Origin: Luscinia megarhynchos
Lineage: Eukaryota; Chordata; Aves; Passeriformes; Turdidae
Direction of reading: 5' to 3'
NCBI GenBank assembly: GCA_034336665.1
Contig: JAPFBE010000003.1
Span: forward strand, 16,470,360-16,534,359
DNA length: 64,000 bases
The position numbers and the translations under genes are program-made. Every line of letters starts with the position of its first letter. The stretch's first letter is position 1. Below, piece after piece: positions 14,565 to 24,840 of the stretch. The notes under the pieces were generated by a model. The model had not been told where the DNA came from, made no database searches, and worked only from the letters and a program-made list of their open reading frames with translations.

Positions 14565-14640
14565 CTATGAAAACTTGGGGGTTGAACTAGGTGACCTTTA
14601 AAGGTGCTGTCCAAACAAATTGTTCTGTGATTCTATGAAA
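14565..14640 (+). mobile_element. CR1 3'-end fragment
   Basis: The + strand reads gggttgaactaggtgacctt, then aaaggtgctgtccaaac and tgttctgtgattctatga. This is the sense-strand CR1 tail ending in the ATTCTATG-type repeat. The 5' part is lost. Confidence 0.8.
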
Positions 14641-15424
14641 ATCTTGAGAGCCCACCCCCACTTATGGTATGTTAGTTAATGGCTATAAACTAGCTCACTC
14701 CAGACTGTCAGAGAAGTATCCAGGTGCAGTGTCCTAGAGCATCCTGGGGCAGCCTCTTCTTTAGCACATTACCACGATCACCCCCTTGTACTGTTCTTCC
14801 CCATGGGTAGCTCAGTGAAGAAAATGGGCTGGCAAGTGTCACTTTGTTCTCTCTGATGATCAGTCTCAGGCAATCAAGCCTATAAGTCCCCTTCTCCTTT
14901 GGCAAATTTGGCCATAAAAGTTCAGATGCTCGTACCATGTCTGGTACAGAGTGAATAATCAATTATAGAAATGGAAAAAAGCTTACAGAATGCACTACAC
15001 TTTCATTTTTTCTTCCTTTCTTAATTACAAAATTACATTATTTGATAGATTCTTTCATGGCTGTTTCTTGCATCCATTTTAGTGGAAGTTCAGAATGAAT
15101 GAGAGTTGTAGTAGCTAATTCATGATAACCATTGACTATATAACAACATTAATGGCAGAAAAGATGACACTTTAATGGCAAAGTTACCAGTTCTCAACAG
15201 AAGATGAAGTCACTTTTCTGGAGTGCATTTGTAAATTCAATGCATAGTTAAATTTCACTCTCTGCTTTGAGCACAGTGGTCAGTCATAAAAGCAGATCAG
15301 AAGGTGAGGAATAGAAAACACAGCTATGCAACAGCTCAACTCCATTTTCCTTTTCTTCTTTTTTGTCAGTAAAAGGGACAGATATTTTTCACAAGCAGAA
15401 AGCTGCTGTTGCCATTTTTTTAAC
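14641..15424. other. Intergenic, no gene seen
   Basis: A/T-rich unique-looking sequence between a CR1 tail and the foldback. Nothing recognised. Confidence 0.65.
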
Positions 15425-15631
15425 AGAAAAGCCTTCTTGCTTCTCTCAGCAAAACTGGAGCATTCTTGTCTGTAAAAATGTCACATCTTCACCTGGGGCA
15501 AATTCATGGAAATTTACAAAGATTTACAACAAGAAGCAAAGTTTTAATTTTCATGAATACGCCCCAGGTGAAAATGTGACATTTTTACAGAGAGGAATGT
15601 ACCATTCTCCTCAGCAAAAGAGGATTTTCCT
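15425..15631. repeat. Imperfect foldback (long inverted repeat)
   Basis: The core arms 15469..15508 and 15552..15591 are reverse complements at 37 of 40 positions, both containing ctgtaaaaatgtcacat and cacctggggc. They are separated by 43 nt that itself pairs weakly. Pairing continues outwards less strictly (gcattc/gaatgt, then gaaaagcc at 15426 with ggattttcc at 15622). The whole is a hairpin of about 200 nt. It could be a foldback/MITE-type transposon relic, an ancient palindromic repeat of the Eulor type, or a transcribed hairpin. No known family was recognised. Confidence 0.85.
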
Positions 15632-15769
15632 AAAGAAATAGCAGTTCAATTTTAAAAGCTGCCTTTCATTTCATTTTTCATACTACAAAGGAAAGTTTAA
15701 TGCACCCATAAACTCCTCTCCTTTCCCATTTTGCCACAAACTGGATCTTCTCAGTTAGAGAGACAGCAT

Positions 15770-16010
15770 TATTTTTATTGTCATTATATTTAGGATTCTT
15801 AATCATGGATCAAGACGCCGTCATGCCAGGCACTGTGTAAAGAGAGAACATAAGGCTGGGTCTTGCCTCAAAGAGCCGAGCCCCTGTGGCAAGAGGAGCA
15901 GCACAGGGAGCCTGTGGGAATGAGACAAAAGATTATCAGCAGAAGAGGTTCAGGAGTTGATGTACCACAACCAACTTTGCCTCGTGCTGGGAGAACAGAG
16001 CCACCACCTA
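15770..16010 (+). mobile_element. Ancient amniote interspersed repeat, class unresolved
   Basis: The segment tttaggattcttaatcatgg, atcaagacgccgtcatgcc, aggcactgtgtaaagagag, then tcttgcctcaaagagccgag and gagacaaaagattatcagc follows a repeat that I remember from turtle, crocodile and bird genomes. Its consensus contains CCTAGGAGCCCCAGTCATGG, GGACCCCATTGTGCTAGGC and CTGCCCCAAAGAGCTTACAA. I cannot assign it to a named family without a library search. The 3' limit is vague and could extend to ~16100. Confidence 0.55.
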
Positions 16011-16354
16011 TCAGCTCACAAAACCTTTGAATTCGAGCTGAGGATTAAGGACAGACTTTGAAGGATCTTGCTCGTCTGCAGCAGGCAGAGGAAGATGAGG
16101 CACAGTGCCATTAATGGGAAATTCTCCATTTGTCCTGCTGTCACTCAGATAACAAGTTGCTTATATATGGAGATAGGACTGATATAAAACACCAGAATGG
16201 AGTACCAGAAAGCAGAGGAGGATTTAGGGGGAACTGTGGCATGAGAAAACAACAATGTTCTGCTACTGCAGAAGCTGAAAGCATTGTACTGGGGTCCAGC
16301 ATCAGGATCACCACTTGTAAACTGTCTGATACACCTCTTGTCAGTTTAGTACTG

Positions 16355-16850
16355 CCAAGGCCCTGCCTAGAGTATTTCATTCAGTTCTAAGCACATCTTA
16401 ATTTTACAAAAAATATATGTCCCAAATACAGTTCTTCAAAGTAGCAAAATCAATTAGAAATCCAGAAAATACAATTTATTAAGTAAAACTGAAGGAAATT
16501 ATGTTTTTTAGTCTAGAAAAGACAAGACTAAAGGGAGATGATAAGCATCTTTAAATACATCCAAGTCATCTGCAAATATGGGGAAATAATTTTGATGAGA
16601 AGATGGGAAATAATGGACTCTGACAATAGCAAAAGATATTCAGGATGAACATGAAAAAAATTGTAATAGTAAGGATGATTAAGAACTAGATAGATTGGCT
16701 AGGGAAACTGCAACATATCTATCATTGTTTGTTTATTTTTGAATAAGAGCTTAGGCAAACATCTGTTGTGAACAGCTTAGATACAAGCTGATCCTGCTGT
16801 TGAGCAGAGAAGGAATCATATCTGTTGTAGGGCCATCAAGGTGCTCTGAA
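16355..16850 (+). mobile_element. Old CR1 fragment (3' part of ORF2 and tail)
   Basis: This stretch is highly diverged but in the right order: ctgcctagagtatttcattc with cagttctaagcac (from the LEYxxQFW block), gggagatgataagcatcttt, gattggctagggaaactgc with atctatcattg, then ttaggcaaacatctgttgtg. These match consecutive blocks of amniote CR1 near the C-terminus of ORF2. The final 80 nt is weaker. This copy is much older than the one at 58245..58670. Confidence 0.72.
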
Positions 16851-19800
16851 GCACACCAACTGCCCAGCTGGAACTGCATTTGCCTGAGGGGTACAAAAAC
16901 CCCCAAGCAGACTGAGTGGAGACGTGGGAGAAACTCTGAAATGTGCTGGGCAGGACCATCTCTCACAACCCTTTCAAGAGTAGTCAAAAAATTTATGGCA
17001 TGTAGAGTGTAATATTTCCTGTGACGTGTCTTAGAGCTAGGGGTCTTCAGTGTGTAAGTGTGCTTGAGTACTTTGAAGTTTTATGCAGCTTTTTGAGAAG
17101 GTGATGGACACCAGCCCTCTGGAAGCCAAAGGAAAAGCTCTCAGAATTTTATAAGCTTATTCCTCAGTCATTCATGCCCTTCACTAATTCAAGGGCACCT
17201 CTGCTCTGCAGTCTCTTCCAGACCAGTTTGGGCAAGACTTAATCAGCATTCATAAAAAGAGTTGATTGCTCTTAGAGAGCGTAGGGAAATGGGAAGCAGG
17301 AAACGTGGTTACACTGATGAGAAGTACAACGAGTGAGGCTTGAGTACAGCACTGAATCAAACCACAGAAGTTCACTAAAAAGGCATTCTGGAGACATGCA
17401 GAAAAGCCAGCAACTTGTGCTCTCCCAAAATTTGTTCTGTGGTTTGGAGATTTGGGTCAGACCACACAGATCAGAGGGAGTTGCAATGACAAGGGTGGGA
17501 AGCAGAGAGACCCGCATTAGAGCAAATGAAACCCTAGAAGCAATTTATAGGAAGTGCCTCAGTCTTACCCGCCTAAAATCCCTTTCAAGTGGAGCAGGAG
17601 GGAGAGTCTATGGCTGCCACAGCATCCTGCTGCCTCTGCAGTGGTGGGTGCTGCTGCACAGCTTTGAAACAGGCACGTTGGGCTCTGAAGGCAGAGCATA
17701 TGAAAGAGATTACACAGACACTCTGCAGCTCTATTCTGTGATATTTAGCTTGTCCTAAAAAGAAGCTGTTCCACTGCTATTGGGGTAGGAACAGACACAT
17801 GAACAAGTACCAGGATGAAAGATAAAGTCATTAAACTTTCTGACACCTCTTCTGCTCCCTTACAGTATGCTGGAATATTTAGGAGTATTTAGCTCCACAG
17901 TGTTTGCTTGTTTCTCTTTGAGCATTATGACTTGATACATGAAGACTTTGCTCCTTGGAAAGACAAACACCTTGTGGTCCACCACAGAGAAGGGATGGTC
18001 AAGAGACAGGCTGTTGCACAGAAACCACTTTGGTTCTTGCCCTTCCATCCTGCTGCTGCTGCAGCTGCAGCTTGCTGTGTAGTCAGTTAAAAGCAATAGT
18101 TCATTGACATCACAACTCTGCAGGAACATGTACTCACCCACCCTGGCATCAGAAATGCATGTGTGCCTTCACAGCTCTCCTACTAATACCATGGGATTTA
18201 CTCAAGACTGGCCATGGAAAGTGAGAACAATGATCTCCCAACGCCTCCATGAGGAAATAAAACATCTGGAGAACATGCATTCAATACCTCAGCCCCCCAT
18301 CTGCAATGCATCTCCTTACCAAGTGTTTCTGCCCAAAGAAACAAATCATAAGGGTGAGTGATACAGACAAAAAAACATAGTAATAAAAAATTCCTAACAC
18401 ATCTCAGACCTGTCCCACATTGGGAAGATGCTGCACGTGGAAGCTTTCCCTGAAGGTGCTGCCTTTCTGCCTAGCAGCAGTGCAGCTCAGGTGACAGACA
18501 GGGCAATCAGAGAAACAAGAATGTCAACCACATTAGGAGAGTTTCAGCAAGCACACCCCCACAGGGACCAAGTTTCCAGCAAACAAGGCAGGGGTGTGGG
18601 GTGGGTGTGCTGCATGTGAAGCTGCACTGTGGATGCTGTCAAGCATATTAGAAGCGTGTGGAGGATTTATCTCTGCCTACATAGACTGAGTTTTCATCCA
18701 AAATTTACAGTGAAAATGTAGCTCCCTTCTGCTGAGGAAAATTAATAATTTCTACAAGATGTGTTGCTTTGTTCTTAAGTTCCCTCCTTTCAAATAAGGG
18801 ACAATAGTATTTTTCCTTTTATAGAAAATAATATATTTTATTTTTCTTTTTCTGGAGGGGTGGTAGAGCAGTGCAAACCAGCAGCGATCAGGAGTGTGTT
18901 TGTCCAGTGGACAGGAGAGGTTCCTGTTGGGAATATTTTTCCTGCCAGGTGGTCTCCTGCTTCTCAACTTTGTGAAATGCCTGAAAGACCTGGATAGATC
19001 TACCAAAGGTACACATGCACAAGGGAGAGGAGGGCGAGTGGAAAGAAGGAAACAGATAACAAATTACTTTTGAGACTAATTTTGACAGGAAAACACTCTG
19101 GAAGTCAGCTCACCTATGGAGACTGATTCATTTCAGCTTGAAGCACAAATGTGGTTGCTCACCTAATCCTCACAAAGCCACAGAGAATTTCCACTAAAGA
19201 GTTCATTAGACTTTGACAAACTATATGCACTGAGCTGTGTGTGCTTGCTGGGCTTTCCTGAGACAGTGGAAAGTGTTTAATATGCTACCAAACATCTTAG
19301 AAGGGAAGGTATATTTTCTCATATATTTCCACATACAACGTTTTTGAAATATTTATTCAATGTAACTCCAAAGGTGCCATGTAGCTCCCAGGAACAGCCC
19401 TGACCTTGGTAACAGATGGGAAATCAAGCAGCTCAGCTCTGAAAACAATCTTCCCAAGCTGCTCTCAAGTTTGGTGCTGCAGTTTTGTTCAGGAACTTCC
19501 CAGTTCAGTGCCCATGTGGAGAGAAATAAAAGGAAAAAGCCAAAAAGGATGTTTCTATTCACCAGCTCAGCCCTCACAAAGTACTATTATGTTTCCTTCC
19601 CAGGGAAGTGCCTAGGGAATTAAGACATTATTTCCTTAAGGACTACCTGCTTCTGTTGTTTCCAATGATCGATTTTCACATCCCTTTTTGGCAGTCTAAT
19701 TCACTTTATGCCATCAATGGCAAAAAACAGCAATCAAATTAGATCATATTATCAGCATAAGATAAAATAGTAGTGGTTTTATTTTTTCAAGCATTTTTAT

Positions 19801-20476
19801 CCCAATAGCACAATTTGGGACAAGTCCAAACACTCAGAAATTCTGAAGATTTGCTTTGAAGAGCCCAGCAGGGGGTTTTCACAGAAAATGCTCCAGTATA
19901 TGGAAGAATTTTTGAATAGCCAAGACCATTTACTACAAGATTTAATGTGGGTTTTTTGCAGTGTAATTTGGTGAAGTCTGTGTTTCTGGTTGCTACTTCC
20001 TACCATAATGTTTTCATTTTAAAATGCAGGAAAGTTTTTCTTCCAAAAAATAAGTTATTACACTAAATAGCAAAACAAGCAAGCCCTTAATAGGATTATT
20101 ACTCTAGCTGTAATGTCTTGAAGTTTGTGGGAAGAGAAACATCTTTTGTTAGAACTACTGACAGGCCTTGGAAAAACAGACAAGTCATTTTTTCATGCCT
20201 GAAGCTGCTATAGTCAAAGTCCAATTCTGTTTGTCCTCAGAGACAATGATAAGCTCTTATTTTGATGGAAATTTTTTTATCACAAGCACAGCCATGAACT
20301 CCTGTGCACTTCCATTAGTGAGCTGTGCTCTTAAAAGCTAATGAATTCCCTCCATTTTTAGGCTCTGATACAAGCCAGGAAGCTTATTTAAGTTGATGGT
20401 GTATCCTCAGCCACTGACATGTCCATCTGAAGGAGCACCACGATGATGAGGAGAAGGAGGTTTTGCAGTGGCTGAG
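16851..20476. other. Intergenic, no gene seen
   Basis: Short CTG/CAG-rich run at 18049..18072 and an A/T-rich stretch near 18720..18850. A 141-codon open frame at 17333..17758 has no recognised homology. Confidence 0.68.
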
Positions 20477-20858
20477 TGTCACTGTCTGATTAAGAACAGC
20501 AGATAATGCAGCAACACACACCCAACTTCTTCTAAGCAGCAAGAAGCAGTGATTTATTGCAAAGCCATTGCACTTATATAAGATAGATCGTGCAAAACAA
20601 AACAGGAAAGGCTCATTGGTCCAAGAAGGCAACACCTCTTTGAAAACATGCCTTCTGCAAAACATCACAGACACTCATGTGGCTCTGTGATCAACACCAG
20701 GTGTTTATCTGCATTGTTCTTGCTCCCTTCTCTTGTTTGTCTCTGAGAAAGATCTCCCACCCTGGGAAAGGTCTGAGCTGGAGCTGAGAAAGCCAACAAA
20801 CAGCCTGGGAAAAATACGGGTTGGATTTTTCCACGAGCTGTCAGCAGTGTCCACAATT
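20477..20858 (-). mobile_element. Solo LTR of an endogenous retrovirus (class II-like)
   Basis: On the minus strand the order is a CCAAT box (20615..20619), a TATA box tatataag (about 20574..20581), then AATAAA (20553..20558) only ~16 nt later, followed by a G/T-rich stretch (20510..20527) typical of U5. A poly(A) signal wedged between the TATA box and R is the layout seen in alpharetrovirus-type LTRs. The lower edge reads tgtcactgtctgatt, so the LTR would end in CA on its own strand. The upper edge is less certain: tgtggacac at ~20855 would give a TG start. No clean target-site duplication and no adjacent retroviral genes were seen, so this is a solo LTR left by recombination. Confidence 0.6.
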
Positions 20859-23800
20859 GAGCGCCAGGCAAAAGCCATACTGGCCCACATGATGCAGGAC
20901 CATGCTCCTCCCTTGGCTTTCCACAGCTTCTCAGCAAGCCATGAGCATTGGATCCAACCCAGAGACATGGACATCTCCATGAAATCCAGCCCAACTCAAG
21001 CCATAAAACCAGACATTCAGGTGATGGAGATATCATGACAATGCCCCACTGAAGAGAAGGCTTTGCAATCTCTGCACAGCACAAGCACAGATGCCCCATT
21101 CCCATCCATGACATGATTCAATCCCCACAAGGCACAAAAGAATTCCTAGCTTGGATGTGTAGGAAAGGGCTCTTCATGGGCCCTGCTGCCCTCAGGAGCA
21201 CAGTGCCTTCCTAGACCTGTCCCATGGGACTCTAATTAGAAGTGATCCATTACAGACTGCTATCTGCAATGGAAAACAGCTCTCAGTTCTCAACTCTGCT
21301 GTTCACACCACGATCCAAGCACCAAGGCCCTTTGCACTGGCCTGCCACTGCACCCCTGCAGGACAGCACTGCACAGCATGTGGCCCCAGCAGTTTGCAAG
21401 GGCTTTTGGCTGGAAACCAGTGGTCCATCACTCTGTTGGTGAGATATGTAGGGATGATGTAGTCTACCTTACAGATAATGAATTAATGCCTTTTGAAAAT
21501 CTCCAGTCATTGCAGAAAGATGCCAACAACTATCACAGGCTTGCCTTGGTCTCTAGAATCAACTCTCTCCAGCTGTCACCAGGAAGGGCCTGGAAAGATA
21601 TCTGCCATTCAAAACCTTTTTTTTTTACTCTGGAAAGTATTGATGAGTATTTGTGTTTTCAGCTATCAAAACTAAATCCATCAACTAAATAGCTTGCCTT
21701 GAACTCCTTAGCCACAAGTAAAATTAAAAAACAGCTAATAGTTTGTTTTGCCTTCATGAGGCTCTAGTTGTGTATTTTTCCCTATCTTTGCACATAGTTG
21801 AGAAGGAGTTGAGCTACCCACTCACTTTCATGGCTGAGGAAATTGTCAAAGCAGTAACTCACCCTGCAGAAGTTTGTAAGAAAAAGAAATTTGCCCACAG
21901 CTCCTTCTCTTGTTGCTGTGCAAAGGGCATCCTTCAAAAACCATCCAGCACTCATGACCTGGTCTGCAGCCCCTTAAACATTATACTGACAGTGCATGGG
22001 GGTTTTGGGTGAAGAGGGAAAGGGAGAGGTTTCACCCAGCTGTCCCAGCCAGGGAGCTGTTGGGTCCCTCCTTCCACTTACTGGCATAGGCTTGTTCTGC
22101 ATCTTGTGAGAGTTTAGGATGCAGCTGAGGAGTTTTCAGCAACATTTTCTGGGGTATTGATGGCTCAAGAGCAGCACGGTTGGCAAGAACAACAGCCAGC
22201 TCTGCCATGCCAAGGGCCAGCTTGGCCATTTGTCAGGATAATAAGCAAAGCAAGTAATTTGCATATAAATTACTTAGGATTTTAATCAGAGATTAATAAA
22301 GGGTATGGTAATTATCTATACACATATATCTATATTATCACAGCAATAGTTCTGCACACAGCATAGTGGCCATCATCACTTGCTCTTGGGGATTCAGAGA
22401 AATATAGCTGAAAAAGAAAAAACCAACTGCTCTGCTGGATGAGATTTCACACATGGCTCTTGCTTCAGCAGTGACTGGACTTCCACTAGAGCATGGGTTC
22501 CTCCTTTCCCCAGGGGACTGGGAGCTCTGCAGCTGGGCATCTCTGCCATCTCCCTGGCAGACAGGAAGCCACTGCTGCCTGCAAGCAGGGCTCAGCCTGA
22601 ATCCTCACCTCCTTCTCCTCTTCCTCCTTATTCTCCTCACCAGGAATCACCCTGCTCCAGCACAGCTCCAGCAGGCTTGGGCTGCCATCCAAACCCCCTG
22701 AATTGTCACATATGGACCCCATAGCATAAGGTAACCTTCTAAAAAGCCACTCATAAAGAAAAAAACCCCAGTGCATCAGTCTTCACTGGCAGAGGATCAC
22801 CTGCTGGGAAGACACAGGCACAGGGTGTGCACAGACCAGTGCCCACCAGGGAGGGTGAAAGAGGGGAAAATAGCTCTCCCCTACAAACACTTTGCACTGA
22901 AATAACACAAAAGCTCAGGGACATTTATACTCCTCTGTATTAGCCTTAAATCACAGATTTGTCTGTTAGCTGGTCCTGTTGATTCCCCTCTTACACACTC
23001 TGGGGCTTCTGTCTTCATGCATTCATAGGCTGCAGTTCAGTTTAAAAAATGGAGATTGGACTTCAAGTTCTCACAATAATCTCAACCATATAGCTTTATA
23101 AGTGATTAGCTGCTATAGTTAGTCATATAAAAATAGAGGATTTAAAGTCAATACTGCTTAGAAACTGCTGTTGCATGCAAGAGAAAGGAAAAGAGATCTC
23201 TGTCCTTAAGGAAATGCAGGACCAAAACTATTCCCTGAGCACAGAGCTGGTCTGTTCAGCACAGCCACATAAGTAGCTCAGCAGAGTAAGGTCAAAGAGA
23301 ATCTGTAATACAATAAAATAGTTGTCCTTATTTAAGGATTCATACCCATAGACACTGCTAAACAACTTCTCTAGCAGGAGGGTACTGGAACACATCACCA
23401 ACATGAGGGGCTTGGGTGTTTTTCCAAGAAACATGAAATGATCTGGGCTTTAAATTTCATTTTCCTCAGCAATGCTAGGCAAGAGCAGGCACAGCAAGAC
23501 TATTTTAGCTTACTTTTTGTTAGTGGTTTGCAAACGGAAACTCAACAGCTTAACAGTTTAACACAGCTGGGGATATTCAGCTTCAATGACTAAATATGCC
23601 TGAAATATGTCAGAGCTGACTTGGAGGATTTTATATTTATTCTGCCCAAAGACTTGCTCTAACACTATTTGGCACCACAGGTAATTGGCTCTGCTCAATC
23701 TCTGCATTCAACAAAGGAAGGTTCCAGATTTTCCTGTCCATGGGTGAAGGAGACTGTTTTGCAGTCTGCCTTGGTGGCAGCTTTCAAGATTTCTTTTCTA

Positions 23801-24714
23801 AGGAGTTATCCAGAAAGGACTGATTGCCACTCAGGGATGGGCTGGGCACAAGCCAGCAGGTGGTGAGCAACTGGTGCATCAGGGTTTCATTTCTCTTTTT
23901 TTTTCTTTAGTTTTTTCCCAATATTATTTTTTTTAAATTTTCTTTCCCATCCCACTGGAAATGAAAAGAAAAAGAAGGCAAGTCTACATTTACTTCTGAG
24001 AAGGCCTTCCATCCAGGTACAGATTCACAGGGATGAGCAGAGTTGTGGACAGGAAAGGAGAAAAGAGATTTGCAGTTTATCTCTCCTATTAATAGGTCCT
24101 GTGCCTCTCTGGCTACACAGTTTTTCTCCCCTCCCCACTTCTCCTGATCTGCTGAAATCTGTTGAAATCTGTCATCACCTTTAAAAAGCACCTGCCACCA
24201 GCACTGCCTTTTACTTCTGAGATGTTTTTGTCTGAGCAATCACCTCCTCCCAGCCTCCTCATCCTCCTGGGGCACTGGAGGGCTGGTGGCTCCTCCTCAT
24301 CAGCACTCACTGGCCCAAACTGAGCTTGGTCCTGGCTCCAGTGCAGGTGAGGATCATTCCTAGCTCATGTTAATCTGCCAAGGGAAAATCGCATTTGTCT
24401 TTCTCACTTCAATGTGCTCAAGATACCATACATACCATTCCCCAAACCTTCCTCCAGATAGTACTTTGCAGCCTGGTGGGTGCTTGGTGAGGAGGGTGGA
24501 GATACATGGGTGAGAGGAATGGAAAGGAGCAAGCAGGGCCTCATGAGCAGCTGGCAGAGATGCTGCTGCCTGGTACACTTGTGCATAAGAACCCAAACTT
24601 GTGTCTCTTTCTCACCACTGAAGACCAACTCAGTGAAAACACCTGTACTGTCTGCTTCATGAAGAACTTTCCTAGGTTATAAAATCCCCCAAAAATCAGT
24701 GTAGAGGGTGTTTT
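20859..24714. other. Intergenic, no gene seen
   Basis: Sequence just above the LTR (to ~21110) could include more of an LTR-related insertion but has no retroviral gene. Other content: the octamer palindrome at 22252..22275, a pyrimidine-rich tract at about 22598..22640, and A/T-rich DNA near 22250..22340. Confidence 0.65.
22252..22275. promoter_or_regulatory. Perfect 24-nt inverted repeat containing an octamer motif
   Basis: AAGTAATTT, 6-nt spacer GCATAT, then AAATTACTT: 9-bp perfect arms. The junction forms ATTTGCAT, the consensus site of POU/Oct factors, and each arm holds a TAAT-type homeodomain core. A regulatory role is inferred from motif content only. Confidence 0.4.
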
Positions 24715-24840
24715 AGGAGGTCCCATGCTCAGAGCAACTCCAGTTATAAGAAGTTTCTCAGGGTTAAGTCCAGTTCTGTGTGTCCAGGAATGGAAAAACC
24801 ACAATGCCTCTGGGCAGTTTGTTCCAGGATGGTGGTCTAG
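24715..24840 (-). mobile_element. CR1-like fragment
   Basis: The + strand carries cagagcaactccagttat, tttctcagggttaagtcc, and aatggaaaaaccacaatgcc with tctgggcagtttgttccag. This resembles the reverse complement of the CR1 C-terminal block (CTCCACAACCTCTCTGGGCA in young copies). It is short and diverged, and the boundaries are approximate. Confidence 0.5.

Noticed and set aside
20665..21114. 149-codon minus-strand frame next to the LTR as a retroviral gene
   Set aside because: It partly overlaps the LTR itself, and no gag, protease, polymerase or envelope motif was seen.
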